Positions 15,535-24,962 are shown, counted from the first letter of the stretch. The stretch is DNA of 64,000 nucleotides from Minwuia thermotolerans (GCF_002924445.1 NZ_PIGG01000069.1:1-64000); one strand, 5' to 3'. Translations and numbers: made by a program. Notes: generated from the sequence alone by a model not told the origin.

Positions 15535-15561
15535 TTGCGTGATCGCGCAGAAACGTATAAT
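15535..15561 (+). promoter_or_regulatory. promoter candidate of trcR
   Basis: A perfect -10 TATAAT (15556-15561) lies 41 bases before the trcR start. The best -35, TTGCGT, is only 15 bases away, so the spacing is poor. Confidence 0.4.
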
Positions 15562-15601
15562 GCGCTTGACCAACTCCACTCAGCATCATCAGGAGACGAC
15601 A

Positions 15602-16309
15602 TTGGCATTGCCATTGATGCCGAAGGCCACAGCCGTATGGCTGGTTGACAACACGACCCTGAGCTTCAAGCAGATCGCGGAGTTCTGCGGCATGCATACG
15701 CTCGAGGTGCAGGGCATCGCCGACGGTGAGGTCGCCCAGAACATCGTCGGGCTGGATCCGGTCGCCAACAGCCAGCTCACACGCGCGGAAATCGAGCGTT
15801 GCGAGCAGGACGAGAAAGCAACCCTGCAACTGAAGGAAACGGCGCTGCCGCCGGAACGCAAGACTCGCGGCGCACGCTACACGCCGGTCTCGAAGCGCCA
15901 GGACCGCCCGGCCGCGATCGCCTGGATCCTGCGCCATCATCCTGAACTCACGGACGCCCAGATCCAGCGACTGCTGGGGACCACCAAGGACACCATCAAC
16001 AAGATCCGCGACCGGACTCACTGGAACATCCAGCAGATCAAGCCGACGGATCCCGTGAGCCTGGGCATCTGCACCCAGACCGAACTCGCCAAGGCGGTCG
16101 AGAAGGCCGTCGAGCGCCGCCGCAAGGCGCTGGCCGAGAGTGGCGAACCCGTCGAGGCCGAGGCCATACTCGACCCGCGCAACCGCCTGACGGCCGATGC
16201 GGCCGAAATGGCCGCCGCCTTCGGCCTGAACCGCGGCAAGGGCGACGACGAAGAGAAGGATGACGAAGAGGAGCCGACCGTCGATTCCGTCTTCGGCAGA
16301 AAGACCTGA
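15602..16309 (+). CDS. trcR: cell-cycle transcriptional regulator TrcR (DUF1013)
   Basis: A 235-residue DUF1013 protein. TrcR proteins are conserved in Alphaproteobacteria and are reported to associate with RNA polymerase and influence cell-cycle transcription. The N-terminus LPLMPKATAVWLVDNTTLSFKQ and IAEFCGMHTLEVQGIADGE are diagnostic, and RQDRPAAIAWILRHHPELTD continues the family pattern. The start is a TTG at 15602, eight bases after AGGAGA; it gives the conserved MALPLMPKATAVW beginning that no ATG would. The C-terminal 20 residues are very acidic. Confidence 0.9.
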   Translation: MALPLMPKATAVWLVDNTTLSFKQIAEFCGMHTLEVQGIADGEVAQNIVGLDPVANSQLTRAEIERCEQDEKATLQLKETALPPERKTRGARYTPVSKRQDRPAAIAWILRHHPELTDAQIQRLLGTTKDTINKIRDRTHWNIQQIKPTDPVSLGICTQTELAKAVEKAVERRRKALAESGEPVEAEAILDPRNRLTADAAEMAAAFGLNRGKGDDEEKDDEEEPTVDSVFGRKT

Positions 16310-16313
16310 ACCC

Positions 16314-16625
16314 ATGGCCGACGAAGACGGCGCTCTCGACGCCCGCAACGCGATGGAAGAGAGCGTCGAAGCGGATTTCGCACGCCTGAAATCCGTCCTG
16401 GCCCTGGGCTGGCGCAAGGACCCCCGCTACGTCCAGGCCCTGATCGACCGGCTCACGGTCGAGGGCCTGCTGGACGATGTCTCGCGCCCGAGACGCCGCG
16501 TCTACCGTGTTATTGTGGACTATTTCGAGGATGCGCTGGACGAGCGCGAGGACGCGGACCGGAACCGGGAACGCAAGCGCGCCGGCCGGCGCAGCTATCT
16601 GCGGCGGATGCTGGGCGACGGCTGA
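16314..16625 (+). CDS. small protein of unknown function downstream of trcR
   Basis: A 103-residue protein that I do not recognise. It begins MADEDGALDARNAMEESVEADFARLK. A mid region follows that looks like a small winged or helical domain (WRKDPRYVQALIDRLTVEGLLDDV), and it ends in a highly charged Asp/Glu then Arg/Lys-rich tail. It starts five bases after trcR, so it is co-transcribed and may act with it. Codon use matches its neighbours. The ATG at 16314 is chosen over an upstream one that would overlap trcR by 50 bases. Confidence 0.6.
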   Translation: MADEDGALDARNAMEESVEADFARLKSVLALGWRKDPRYVQALIDRLTVEGLLDDVSRPRRRVYRVIVDYFEDALDEREDADRNRERKRAGRRSYLRRMLGDG

Positions 16626-16641
16626 CCGCCCGCGGGCCGGG

Positions 16642-17247
16642 TCAGGGCTGGTCGAGCGGGCGGAAACGCGGCAGCGACCTGACCCGCTCGATCCAGCGCC
16701 GGATCGCCGGATGACGTCCCAGGTCGAAGCCGCCCTGATCGGCCACATGAGTGTAGGCGAACAGCGCTATGTCGGCGATCGTCGGTTTCTCGCCGACGAA
16801 CCAGTCGCGCCTTTCCAGCTGCCCCTCCATGATATCGAGCGCGCGATAACCCTCGCTTTCCCGAGCGGCCCACTGCTGCTTCCGCTCTTCGGTCAGCGCT
16901 CCGTGGCGAGACCACGAACGCAGCACGGCGATATAGGGTTCGTGGCTGTACTGTTCGAAGAACATCCACTTCAGCACTTCGGCGCGGACGCGCCTGTCGT
17001 CGGGCAGGAAGGCGGTTCCATCGGCGAGGTAGAACAGGATCGCGCCCGATTCCCACAGGCAATCGCCATCTCCCAGATCCAGCACCGGGACCTTGCCGTT
17101 CGGCGACCGGGCGAGGAATTCCGGGCGCCGGCTCTCCCCGGCATAGGTATCCACCTCGACGCGCTCGAACGGAATTTCCAGCCACGAGAGCAGCAGCCGG
17201 ACCTTGTAGCCATTTCCGGAATCCAGGTTGTCGTAAAGCCTCAGCAC
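16642..17247 (-). CDS. glutathione S-transferase family protein
   Basis: A 201-residue protein with the GST fold. The N-terminal thioredoxin-like domain reads LRLYDNLDSGNGYKVRLLLSWLEIPFE, with RSPNGKVPVLDLGDGDCLWESGAILFYLA (cis-Pro and the glutathione Glu-Ser pair). The all-helical C-domain has KPTIADIALFAYTHVADQGGFDL. The likely catalytic residue is in the SGNGYK turn. The start is GTG at 17247, placed by GGAGGGA eight bases upstream. It converges on the unknown small gene and diverges from fliK. Confidence 0.88.
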   Translation of the reverse strand: MLRLYDNLDSGNGYKVRLLLSWLEIPFERVEVDTYAGESRRPEFLARSPNGKVPVLDLGDGDCLWESGAILFYLADGTAFLPDDRRVRAEVLKWMFFEQYSHEPYIAVLRSWSRHGALTEERKQQWAARESEGYRALDIMEGQLERRDWFVGEKPTIADIALFAYTHVADQGGFDLGRHPAIRRWIERVRSLPRFRPLDQP

Positions 17248-17461
17248 GATGTCCCTCCAGGCGCTTGCGGCGCTATCTGATGCCCGCCAGCCAGACACCC
17301 GCAACCGAGAAGTTCTAGGCAACCCGCCAGGTTTCTCTCAACCGTCCCGGCGGCGGAATTGGCCCGGCAGGAATTGCCGCGGGGCCATGACCACCGCATG
17401 GACGAGAAAATTCACCGCCCCCAACATACTGAAAATCCGTGCCATTTCTCATGAGGCGGCG

Positions 17462-17477
17462 TGGCACCGACCTTGCT
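17462..17477 (+). promoter_or_regulatory. sigma-54 promoter of fliK
   Basis: TGGCACCGACCTTGCT matches the -24/-12 consensus TGGCAC-N5-TTGC at every defined position. The transcript would start near 17488, so an ATG at 17483 would lie upstream of it. Flagellar genes are normal sigma-54 targets, and the activator gene flbD is in the same cluster. Confidence 0.8.
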
Positions 17478-17509
17478 GATGGATGTCCGACGATTTTCAT
17501 TTTCGGACG

Positions 17510-18898
17510 ATGAACATGCCAGCCGCTTCGGACATTCTCGCCTTCGACAGAAGCTACGCCGCCGACAGGGCCGCGGTGCGCGACGCTTACAGCAGGACGC
17601 GCGAGCGAGAAGAAACCCGCCCTGCCTTCGCCGACTCGCTCGAGCGCGCCCGGCAGGACGACCGCCGGCCCGCCGAGCGCGCCGGCCGCCCGAACGACAC
17701 AGGCGCACCACCGAAGAGCTCCGACGGGTCCGCCGGGACGCACGAACCGCCTCGCGCCGGGGGCATCACCGACAAGGAGGCGGCCGCCGAGAACCGCGGC
17801 GAGGACGGCCAGGTTCCGGGCGCACAGCCGGCCGAGAACGTCAAACAGACCGTCTCCGCCAGGGATACCGCCATCGCCGCTGCCGCGGCGGCCGCCGGTC
17901 AGGGTACGGCCATCACCTCGGCGGGCGCTGCAGCCACGCCCGCGCAGCCGGGCGGCGGCGGTGGCGGCGGTGCATCCGCTTCCGGCGCCGCAGCCGCGCC
18001 GAACGCCGCTGCGCAGGCGATCGCCGCAGCGGCTCAGAAGACCGTGCAGGGTGAGGCGCCGGCCTCGGCCCTGCCGGAGGGCGAACTGTCCGAGGCCGAA
18101 CCGGACATCCTCGCCATCATCAAACCTCTCAATGGCAAGACGGGCCTGAAGCAGGCGACCTCGATCTCCGCGAACGTTGCGAAGAACGCCCTCGCCAACG
18201 CGGCCGCCGCGGCCTCGGCGTCGCCGAACCTGCAGGCGCTGCAATCGGGCACGGGCGGCGCTGGCGCCGGCGCGGCTTCCCACTCCACCATTATCCAGGC
18301 CATGGACAGTCAGATGCCGCGCGGCTTCGCCTTTGCCGACCCGGCTGCGTTCCAGCAGACGGCGCCGCAGCCGGAACAGCCGATCCAGACGGCGCTGCCC
18401 CAACAGAGCGCGCAGCCGACGGTCCAGAGCAGCCAGACGGCACAGACTTTCCAGGCTCACCTGCAGCCGCAGATGCCGCAGAACGCCGCCCCAGCGGCCC
18501 AGCAGCTCTCTGTCTCCATCGTGCGCGGTGCGCGCGAGGGCGCAGACAAAATCGACATCCAGCTTCACCCGGCCGAGCTCGGCCGGGTCGAGGTCAAGCT
18601 GGAACTGGGGCATGACGGCCGGATCATGGCTGTGGTCAGCGCCGAGCGCGCCGAGACGCTGGAACAGCTCCGCCGCGACGTGAACCAGCTCGAGAAAGCG
18701 CTGGCCGACGCCGGCTTCGACACCGACCGTGACAGCTTCACCTTCCAGGACCGCCGCGACCGTGAGGGCGGCGGGGAGAAGGGCGACGGACCGGCCGGCG
18801 AGAAGCCGGGCGAGCGGATCGTCCCCGACACCATCCTGACTTCCGCCGGCCGCCAGCGCCTGTCGCTCGACGGGCTCGGCATCGACCTTTCAGTCTAG
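17510..18898 (+). CDS. fliK: flagellar hook-length control protein FliK
   Basis: A 462-residue FliK. FliK is a secreted ruler that measures hook length and switches the export gate to filament substrates. The N-terminal two thirds are Ala/Pro/Gln/Gly-rich and of low complexity, as usual. The conserved C-terminal domain spans about residues 325-430, with LSVSIVRGAREGADKIDIQL, HPAELGRVEVKLEL and ERAETLEQLRRDVNQLEKAL. An in-frame ATG at 17483 precedes the predicted transcription start of the sigma-54 promoter, so I prefer the ATG at 17510 (MNMPAASDIL). It is followed nine bases later by flgD. Confidence 0.88.
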   Translation: MNMPAASDILAFDRSYAADRAAVRDAYSRTREREETRPAFADSLERARQDDRRPAERAGRPNDTGAPPKSSDGSAGTHEPPRAGGITDKEAAAENRGEDGQVPGAQPAENVKQTVSARDTAIAAAAAAAGQGTAITSAGAAATPAQPGGGGGGGASASGAAAAPNAAAQAIAAAAQKTVQGEAPASALPEGELSEAEPDILAIIKPLNGKTGLKQATSISANVAKNALANAAAAASASPNLQALQSGTGGAGAGAASHSTIIQAMDSQMPRGFAFADPAAFQQTAPQPEQPIQTALPQQSAQPTVQSSQTAQTFQAHLQPQMPQNAAPAAQQLSVSIVRGAREGADKIDIQLHPAELGRVEVKLELGHDGRIMAVVSAERAETLEQLRRDVNQLEKALADAGFDTDRDSFTFQDRRDREGGGEKGDGPAGEKPGERIVPDTILTSAGRQRLSLDGLGIDLSV

Positions 18899-18907
18899 GA
18901 GCCGCAC

Positions 18908-19579
18908 ATGGATCTTTCCGCACTGGGTCTTCCCACCCTGCAGAACAACGCCAGCGGCGTCGCCGGGCGGAAGCTGTCGGAGGACTTCGACACCTTCCTC
19001 ACCCTGCTGACCAGCCAGCTCAAGAATCAGGATCCGCTGGAACCGCTGAAGTCGGAGCAGTTCACGCAACAGCTCGTCCAGTTCTCCCAGGTCGAGCAGC
19101 AGATCGCCACCAACGACAACCTCGAATCCCTGGTTTCGCTGTCGCTGGCCAACCAGCACGGGGCCCTGGTCGACTATATCGGCAAGTCCGTCGAAGGCGT
19201 CAGCGACCGCGCGCGGCTGACCGATGGCGGCGCCACCTGGCGCTACGAACTGGACGAGGAAGCCGAGAACGTCTCGATCCTGATTTCGAACAGCCAGAAC
19301 CGCCCGATCCGCGCCGTCCAGGCCAGCGGAGAAGCGGGTCTGAACAGCTTCGACTGGGACGGCCGGGACGACCTCGGCAACACCATGCCCGACGGCGTCT
19401 ACCGGATCTCGATCTCGGCCGTCGATGGCGAAGGCACGAAGATCCCCGCCACCATTCGCGCCGGCGGCATTGTCGACGGCGTCGAAGTCGTCGATGGCGT
19501 CGCCCAGCTCACCGTCAACGGCGCCATCCTGCCCCTGTCGGATGTCACCGCTGTCTCCGCGGTGACCAGCGAAGACTAG
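18908..19579 (+). CDS. flgD: flagellar hook assembly protein FlgD
   Basis: A 223-residue FlgD, the hook cap that scaffolds FlgE polymerisation at the growing tip. The N-terminal signature DTFLTLLTSQLKNQDPLEPL is followed by EQFTQQLVQFSQVEQQ. A FlgD Ig-like/Tudor region has GLNSFDWDGRDDLGNTMPDGVYRI. AGGAG lies seven bases before the ATG. It forms a transcription unit with fliK upstream and is followed by flgE after 90 bases. Confidence 0.93.
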   Translation: MDLSALGLPTLQNNASGVAGRKLSEDFDTFLTLLTSQLKNQDPLEPLKSEQFTQQLVQFSQVEQQIATNDNLESLVSLSLANQHGALVDYIGKSVEGVSDRARLTDGGATWRYELDEEAENVSILISNSQNRPIRAVQASGEAGLNSFDWDGRDDLGNTMPDGVYRISISAVDGEGTKIPATIRAGGIVDGVEVVDGVAQLTVNGAILPLSDVTAVSAVTSED

Positions 19580-19617
19580 ACCGAGACGACAACCCATTCG
19601 TCGCCGAAGTAGGTCGG

Positions 19618-19633
19618 CGGCACGTCCAGGGCA
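19618..19633 (+). promoter_or_regulatory. sigma-54-like promoter candidate of flgE
   Basis: CGGCACGTCCAGGGCA keeps the essential GG and GC dinucleotides ten bases apart and the GGCACG block, but the -12 half reads GGGC instead of TTGC. It lies 36 bases before the flgE start. Confidence 0.4.
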
Positions 19634-19669
19634 CAATGCCGGACGCATTCGTGAAATGAGGCCACGCAG

Positions 19670-21001
19670 ATGAGTATCCTTGGAGCCATGTTCTCCGGCG
19701 TCTCCGGGCTCAACGCCCAGAGCCAGGCGATGAGTTCCATCGCCAACAACATCGCCAACGTCAACACCGTGGGCTTCAAGTCCACGCGGGCTGCCTTCAC
19801 CACCCTGGTGGGCCAGGCCGGCACCGCCAGCCGCGGCTTCAACGCCGGCGGCGTGCAGGCCCAGCCGATCAATCTCAACAACTCCCAGGGCCTGTTGCAG
19901 CAGAGCACGTCCGCGACGGACATCGCCATCAGCGGCAACGGCTTCTTCGTCGTCAACACCACGCCCGACGACGCCACCGGCGAGTTTCTGTTCACGCGCG
20001 CCGGGCAGTTCAGTCCCGACCAGAACGGCAATCTGCGCAACTCGGCGGGTCACTACCTGCGCGGCTGGCCGATCGACGCCAACGGCGACATCCCCACCAA
20101 CCGCACCGTGCTGGACGTCACGCAGACCGTGAACGTCAACTCCATCACCGGCAGCGCCACCGCAACCGATGCGATCTCCCTGCAGGCCAACCTGCAGTCG
20201 ACGCAGACGGTGAACGCCGGCATCGGCGCCTATGCCGCCGGCGACATGGCCGCGGGCACCTTCGATCCGGACTTCGAGACCACGCTGCAGCTGTTCGACA
20301 GCCAGGGCGGCACCCGCAGCCTGACCATCGGGTTCCTCAAGTCGGCGACGGCAAACCAGTGGCTGACCGAAATCTATGTCGAGCCCGCCGCACAGGTCGA
20401 CGCGGCAACCCATCCGAACGGCCTGATTTCGTCGGGCACCATGGCCTTCAACACCGACGGCACGCTGGATCTGACCAGCACCAGCGCGGCGCTGCAGAAC
20501 CTGAACATCACCTGGGACGCCAGCCTGGGCGTCGACAACTCCACGGTGGCGGTCGACTTCGGCAGCGACGGCGCCACGGACGGCATGACCCAGTTCAACG
20601 GCATCTCCCAGATCATCTCCAACAGCATCAACGGCGCCGTCTTCGGCTCCCTGACCGGCGTGGAGATCGACGAGAACGGCATCGTCACCGCCTTCTTCGA
20701 CAACGGCACCCGCCAGAAGGCGTTCCAGCTTCCGATCGCCACCTTCACGAACAATTCGGGCCTGAGCTCGGTCAACGGCAACGCCTTCCAGCAGAACAAC
20801 GACTCCGGCAATTTCAGCCTCAACGTGGCCGGCGTCGGCGGCGCGGGCTTCATTGCGCCTTCCTCGCTCGAATCCTCGACCGTCGACCTGGCCGAGGAGT
20901 TCACCAACATGATCCAGACCCAGCGCGCCTTCTCGGCCAACGGCAAGATCATCACCTCCGTCGACGAGATGCTGGAGGAACTGGTCCGGCTGAAGCGCTG
21001 A
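19670..21001 (+). CDS. flgE: flagellar hook protein FlgE
   Basis: A 443-residue hook subunit. The N-terminal rod/hook signature is GAMFSGVSGLNAQSQAMSSI then NNIANVNTVGFKSTRAAF. The C-terminal D0 helix has SSTVDLAEEFTNMIQTQRAFS and ends SVDEMLEELVRLKR. The central region holds the FlgE D1/D2 beta domains (LQLFDSQGGTRSLTIGFLK). No signal peptide is present, as expected for a type III flagellar substrate. The upstream gene flgD encodes its assembly cap. Confidence 0.93.
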   Translation: MSILGAMFSGVSGLNAQSQAMSSIANNIANVNTVGFKSTRAAFTTLVGQAGTASRGFNAGGVQAQPINLNNSQGLLQQSTSATDIAISGNGFFVVNTTPDDATGEFLFTRAGQFSPDQNGNLRNSAGHYLRGWPIDANGDIPTNRTVLDVTQTVNVNSITGSATATDAISLQANLQSTQTVNAGIGAYAAGDMAAGTFDPDFETTLQLFDSQGGTRSLTIGFLKSATANQWLTEIYVEPAAQVDAATHPNGLISSGTMAFNTDGTLDLTSTSAALQNLNITWDASLGVDNSTVAVDFGSDGATDGMTQFNGISQIISNSINGAVFGSLTGVEIDENGIVTAFFDNGTRQKAFQLPIATFTNNSGLSSVNGNAFQQNNDSGNFSLNVAGVGGAGFIAPSSLESSTVDLAEEFTNMIQTQRAFSANGKIITSVDEMLEELVRLKR

Positions 21002-21030
21002 CGGCGACGGACCGGGAACCGCTCGGTCCG

Positions 21031-21058
21031 TTAACCATCTGATTTAGAGGAATGTTAA
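21031..21058. promoter_or_regulatory. CtrA-like TTAA sites upstream of sciP
   Basis: TTAACCATCTGATTTA (21031-21046) and a further TTAA (21055-21058) lie 50-77 bases before sciP. CtrA binds TTAA-N7-TTAA and the half-site TTAACCAT; spacing here is N8, so the match is partial. Confidence 0.45.
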
Positions 21059-21107
21059 AGGCAGCGCGGTAGCTTTCCCTGGTCGGAACAAGAGAGGAAG
21101 CCGAAAA

Positions 21108-21398
21108 ATGCCGGATAGCCCCCGTCCAAAGGCAAGCGTCATTGGTCCGGACGGAACGCCGCTGACGGTCGACGACCTGCCCAGCCCCAATACGCGCCGA
21201 TGGGTGGCGCGCAGAAAGGCCGAGGTCGTCGCCGCAGTTCGCGGCGGCCTGCTGACCCTCGAGGAGGCCTGCCAGCGCTATACGCTGTCGGTGGAGGAGT
21301 TTCTTTCCTGGCAGCGCGCCGTCGAACGCCATGGCGTCCGCGGCCTCAGGACCACACGTCTCCAGGATTACCGCGCCTCCGCGGCTGCGGGCGATTGA
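21108..21398 (+). CDS. sciP: CtrA inhibitor SciP (DUF1153)
   Basis: A 96-residue SciP. In Caulobacter SciP binds CtrA and stops it from recruiting RNA polymerase, shutting off CtrA targets, including flagellar genes, in early G1. The signature KASVIGPDGTPLTVDDLP, PNTRRWVARRKAEVVAAVRG and LTLEEACQRYTLSVEEFLSW (a helix-turn-helix) is essentially complete. GAGAGGAAG lies close to the ATG. Its position between flgE and fliF, with CtrA-like sites on both sides, suggests it takes part in local feedback control. Confidence 0.93.
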   Translation: MPDSPRPKASVIGPDGTPLTVDDLPSPNTRRWVARRKAEVVAAVRGGLLTLEEACQRYTLSVEEFLSWQRAVERHGVRGLRTTRLQDYRASAAAGD

Positions 21399-21501
21399 TA
21401 CTGTCTGATTGATCCATAGATAACCGGCGCGCGCGCAGAACGCCGCCCCCGGACTCCCGACCGGAAAAATATTCCCATCACCCGGCAAAACCTGCCCAGC
21501 G

Positions 21502-21516
21502 TTAACCGCTGATTTA
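21502..21516. promoter_or_regulatory. CtrA-like site upstream of fliF
   Basis: TTAACCGCTGATTTA fits TTAA-N7-TTAA with one mismatch and lies 72 bases before fliF. It shares the TTAACC...CTGATTTA layout with the element upstream of sciP. Confidence 0.5.
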
Positions 21517-21587
21517 CGACGGCTCCCCTATCGTCGGCTGCGTCGCCCCTGGCGAAGACCGCAATTGACCCGAAGACGGAGCCGGCC

Positions 21588-23288
21588 TTGCCCGACATCA
21601 TCAAGAATCTGGGACTGACCCGGCTGGTTCTCATCGCCGGCGTCACCTTGTCCGTCATCGTCTTCTTCGTCTTCCTGGCCAGCCGCGTCGCCAAGCCCGA
21701 CATGGCGCTGCTCTACAAGGAACTGGCGCCGGCGGACGCGGCCAACATCGTCGCCATGCTGGAATCGCGGGAGATCCCCTACGAAATCCGTGGCAATGGC
21801 GGCGAGATCTACGTGCCCCGCGATCAGGTCGCCCGCCAGCGCATGGCCGCCGCCGAGGAGGGCCTGCCGCTCGGCGGCTCCGTTGGCTACGAAATCTTCG
21901 ACAAGACCGACTCGCTGGGCACCACGAACTTCGTGCAGAACGTCAATCTGCTGCGCGCGCTGGAAGGCGAGCTCTCGCGCACGATCGGCTCCCTCGACCG
22001 CGTCGATGCGGCGCGCGTCCATCTGGTGCTGCCCAAGCGCGAGGTCTTCCAGCGCGAGGATCGCCAGCCCAGCGCGTCCATCGTCCTGAAGATGCGCGGC
22101 AATCTCGGCCGCGACCGTGTCTCCGCGATCCAGAACCTCGTCGCCGCCGCGGTGCCCAACCTAGACCCGGGCCGCGTCTCCGTGGTCGACAGCCGCGGCA
22201 ATCTGCTTTCGCGCTCCCTGGACGGTGGCGAAGACCCGCTGAGCGCGCCCAGCGCGCTGCAGGAACTGCGCCTCGGCCATGAGCGCCGCATAAAACACGC
22301 CGTCGAATCCCTGCTGGAGCAAACAATTGGCGCCGGGCGCGTGCGCGCCGAGGTCGCCGTCGAGATTCAGCACGACCGCGTCACCACCCAGAGCGAGACC
22401 TACGATCCCGACGGCCAGGTCGTGCGCTCGACCCAGCTGCGCGAGGAGACATCGAGCACCAATGAAGGCAATGCCCAGGACGCTGTGACCGTAGCAAACA
22501 ACCTGCCCGGACAGGACATCGGCGCCGGCGCGACCGAGCAAACCTCGAACAAGGAATCGGTGACCGAGGAGACGACGAACTTCGAGATTTCCCAGCAGGT
22601 CCGCACCGAAGTGCGGGAAGCCGGCGTGATCGAACGCCTCTCGGTCGCCGTGCTGGTCGACGGGAACTACCGCACCGACGCCGAGGGCAACCGCACCTAT
22701 GAGCCGCGCACGGAGGACGAACTGGAGGAACTCGGCCGGCTGGTCCGCTCCGCCGTCGGCTACAACGAAGAGCGCGGCGACACCGTCGAGATCTCCAACC
22801 TTCGCTTCGCCGATGTCGATGCTGTCTTCGAGGAACCCGTCGCGGAAGAGTTCGAGGTCGCCGGACTCGGCAAGGCGGAGCTGATCCGCATCGGCGAAAC
22901 CGCCGCCCTGGGTCTGATCGCCCTGCTGGTCATGCTGCTGGTCGTCCGCCCCATGCTGAGCCGCATCCTGGCCACCGGCAACATGGACGCTGCCGACGAC
23001 TCGCTCGCGCTGGCCGGCGCCAGCGGCAACATCAACGCGGCGCTGGCCGCCGCCGGCCGCCAGGCGGAAGGCAACCTGTCCCTGCCGCCGCCCAGCGGCC
23101 AGGGCGGCGACGGCGGCATGCCCGCCCTGCCGGCGGCCGAGCAGCGGCCGCCCTCACCGACGATCGATCTCAGCCACGTCGAGGGCCGGGTGAAGGAATC
23201 GTCGCTGAAGAAGATCGCCGAGATCGTCGAAAAGCACCCCGAAGAGGCCGTCGCGATCCTGCGCAACTGGCTCTACCAGGACCGTTGA
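21588..23288 (+). CDS. fliF: flagellar MS-ring protein FliF
   Basis: A 566-residue FliF, the inner-membrane ring on which the motor and export gate assemble. There are two membrane segments: residues about 13-33 and about 436-456. Between them lie the ring-building motifs ([54 protein letters not shown]). The C-terminal FliG-binding tail ends [20 protein letters not shown]. The start is TTG at 21588, with GGAG seven bases upstream and the usual short cytoplasmic N-terminus. fliG follows after ten bases. Confidence 0.93.
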   Translation: MPDIIKNLGLTRLVLIAGVTLSVIVFFVFLASRVAKPDMALLYKELAPADAANIVAMLESREIPYEIRGNGGEIYVPRDQVARQRMAAAEEGLPLGGSVGYEIFDKTDSLGTTNFVQNVNLLRALEGELSRTIGSLDRVDAARVHLVLPKREVFQREDRQPSASIVLKMRGNLGRDRVSAIQNLVAAAVPNLDPGRVSVVDSRGNLLSRSLDGGEDPLSAPSALQELRLGHERRIKHAVESLLEQTIGAGRVRAEVAVEIQHDRVTTQSETYDPDGQVVRSTQLREETSSTNEGNAQDAVTVANNLPGQDIGAGATEQTSNKESVTEETTNFEISQQVRTEVREAGVIERLSVAVLVDGNYRTDAEGNRTYEPRTEDELEELGRLVRSAVGYNEERGDTVEISNLRFADVDAVFEEPVAEEFEVAGLGKAELIRIGETAALGLIALLVMLLVVRPMLSRILATGNMDAADDSLALAGASGNINAALAAAGRQAEGNLSLPPPSGQGGDGGMPALPAAEQRPPSPTIDLSHVEGRVKESSLKKIAEIVEKHPEEAVAILRNWLYQDR

Positions 23289-23298
23289 GGAGCGTATC

Positions 23299-24312
23299 AT
23301 GCCAAGTCTTGAATACCGGCATCTGAGCGGTTCGCAGAAAGCGGCCATCATGATCCTCTCCCTGGGCGAGGAAGGCACCGCCAAGGTCTGGGAGCTGCTC
23401 GACGACGAAGAGATCAAGGAAGTTTCCCAGACGATGGCGAACCTCGGTTCGATCAACTCGGATCTGGTGGAGCGCCTGTTCGTCGAGTTCGCCAACCAGA
23501 TGAGCTCCGGCGGCTCCCTGGTCGGCTCTTTCGAGAGCACCGAACGCATGTTGGCCAAGACGCTGGGCCGCGAGCGCGTCGAGCTGATCATGGAGGAGAT
23601 CCGGGGCCCGGCCGGCCGCACCATGTGGGACAAGCTGGGCAACGTGAACGAGACGGTGCTCGCCAACTATCTGAAGAACGAATACCCGCAGACCGTCGCG
23701 GTCGTGCTCTCGAAGATCAAGCCCGACCACGCATCCCGCGTCCTGGCCGCCCTGCCCGAGGACTTCGCGATGGAAGTCGTGGCGCGGATGCTGCGTATGG
23801 AATCGGTGCAGAAGGAGGTTCTCGACAAGGTCGAGGAGACGCTGCGCATCGAGTTCATGAACAACCTGGCGCGCACCAACCGCCGCGACAGCCACGAAAT
23901 GATGGCGGAGATCTTCAACAATCTCGACCGCCAGACCGAAAACCGTTTCGTCGCCGCCCTGGAGGAGCGCAACCGCGACTCGGCGGAGCGAATCAAGGCG
24001 CTGATGTTCACCTTCGAAGACCTGGCCAAGCTGGATCCGGCCGGTGTGCAGACCCTGCTGCGCGGCGTCGACAAGGACAAGATGGGTCTGGCGCTGAAGG
24101 GCGCCTCGGATTCCCTGCGCGACCTGTTCTTCTCCAACATGTCGGAGCGTGCGGCCAAGATCCTGCGCGAGGACATGGAGGCCATGGGCCCTGTCCGCCT
24201 GCGGGACGTCGAGGCCGCCCAGATGGAAATGGTGAACACCGCCAAGGACCTGGCCCAGCGCGGCGAGATCATGCTCGCCGACAACAAGGGCGACGACGAG
24301 TTGGTCTATTGA
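23299..24312 (+). CDS. fliG: flagellar motor switch protein FliG
   Basis: A 337-residue FliG, the rotor protein that receives torque from the stator. Motifs in order are [17 protein letters not shown], then [20 protein letters not shown] (middle EHPQT-type motif, here EYPQT), and the torque helix region [20 protein letters not shown] with charged residues intact. The gene starts ten bases after fliF and runs up to fliH. Length is standard. Confidence 0.95.
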   Translation: MPSLEYRHLSGSQKAAIMILSLGEEGTAKVWELLDDEEIKEVSQTMANLGSINSDLVERLFVEFANQMSSGGSLVGSFESTERMLAKTLGRERVELIMEEIRGPAGRTMWDKLGNVNETVLANYLKNEYPQTVAVVLSKIKPDHASRVLAALPEDFAMEVVARMLRMESVQKEVLDKVEETLRIEFMNNLARTNRRDSHEMMAEIFNNLDRQTENRFVAALEERNRDSAERIKALMFTFEDLAKLDPAGVQTLLRGVDKDKMGLALKGASDSLRDLFFSNMSERAAKILREDMEAMGPVRLRDVEAAQMEMVNTAKDLAQRGEIMLADNKGDDELVY

Positions 24313-24326
24313 GCGGGGCGCGGAAC

Positions 24327-24938
24327 ATGGGCGAGAAGTTTCTTTTCGACAAGAACTTCGGCGACGGCGGAGCCCGGCGGCGCAAGAAGGCCGAGACCTT
24401 CACAGAGGAGGATCTCGCGGCCGCCCGCGCGGAGGGCTATGCCGAAGGCCAGCGCGCCGGCCATCAGGAAGCGCGCCAGGAGATCGAAGCCGCGGCCAGC
24501 GCTTCGCTGTCGGTGATATCGGAACAGATCGACGCCGCCAGCGAGCAGCTTCAGACGGCGCTCGGCGATTGCCGCCGCGAAGCCGCCGAGGTGGCGGTGA
24601 CCGTGGGACGCAAGCTGGCGGGCAACCTGATCGAGGCCCATCCCCTGGCGGCCATCGAGGCGCTGATCGTCGACTGCATCGGCGAGCTGCGCGACGAGCC
24701 GCGCCTGGTGATACGGGCGTCCGACGGCGTGACCGAAGCGATCCGGGAGCGCATTTCCGCCATCGCAGCCAGCGCCGGTTTCGACGGCCATCTGGTGATG
24801 CTGCCCGACGAGACGATGACCGACAGCGACTGCCGCGTCGAATGGGCCGACGGCGGCGCGGCGCTCGAACTTTCCCGGACCGAGGCGCTGATCGAGCGTG
24901 CGGTCCGCACCTACCTCACCACCGACAACGTCCAGTAA
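24327..24938 (+). CDS. fliH: flagellar assembly protein FliH
   Basis: A 203-residue FliH, which regulates the export ATPase FliI and links it to the C-ring. It has the typical N-terminal FLFDKNFG segment, the small-residue-rich AAARAEGYAEGQRAGHQEA stretch (GxxxG-like repeats), a coiled region, and a C-terminal vacuolar ATPase subunit E-like domain ending ALIERAVRTYLT. The ATG at 24327 is preceded by CGGGGCGCGGA. It is flanked by fliG and fliN; fliI is not in this cluster. Confidence 0.85.
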   Translation: MGEKFLFDKNFGDGGARRRKKAETFTEEDLAAARAEGYAEGQRAGHQEARQEIEAAASASLSVISEQIDAASEQLQTALGDCRREAAEVAVTVGRKLAGNLIEAHPLAAIEALIVDCIGELRDEPRLVIRASDGVTEAIRERISAIAASAGFDGHLVMLPDETMTDSDCRVEWADGGAALELSRTEALIERAVRTYLTTDNVQ

Positions 24939-24962
24939 CCCGATCCAACGGAGCAGCCGATT

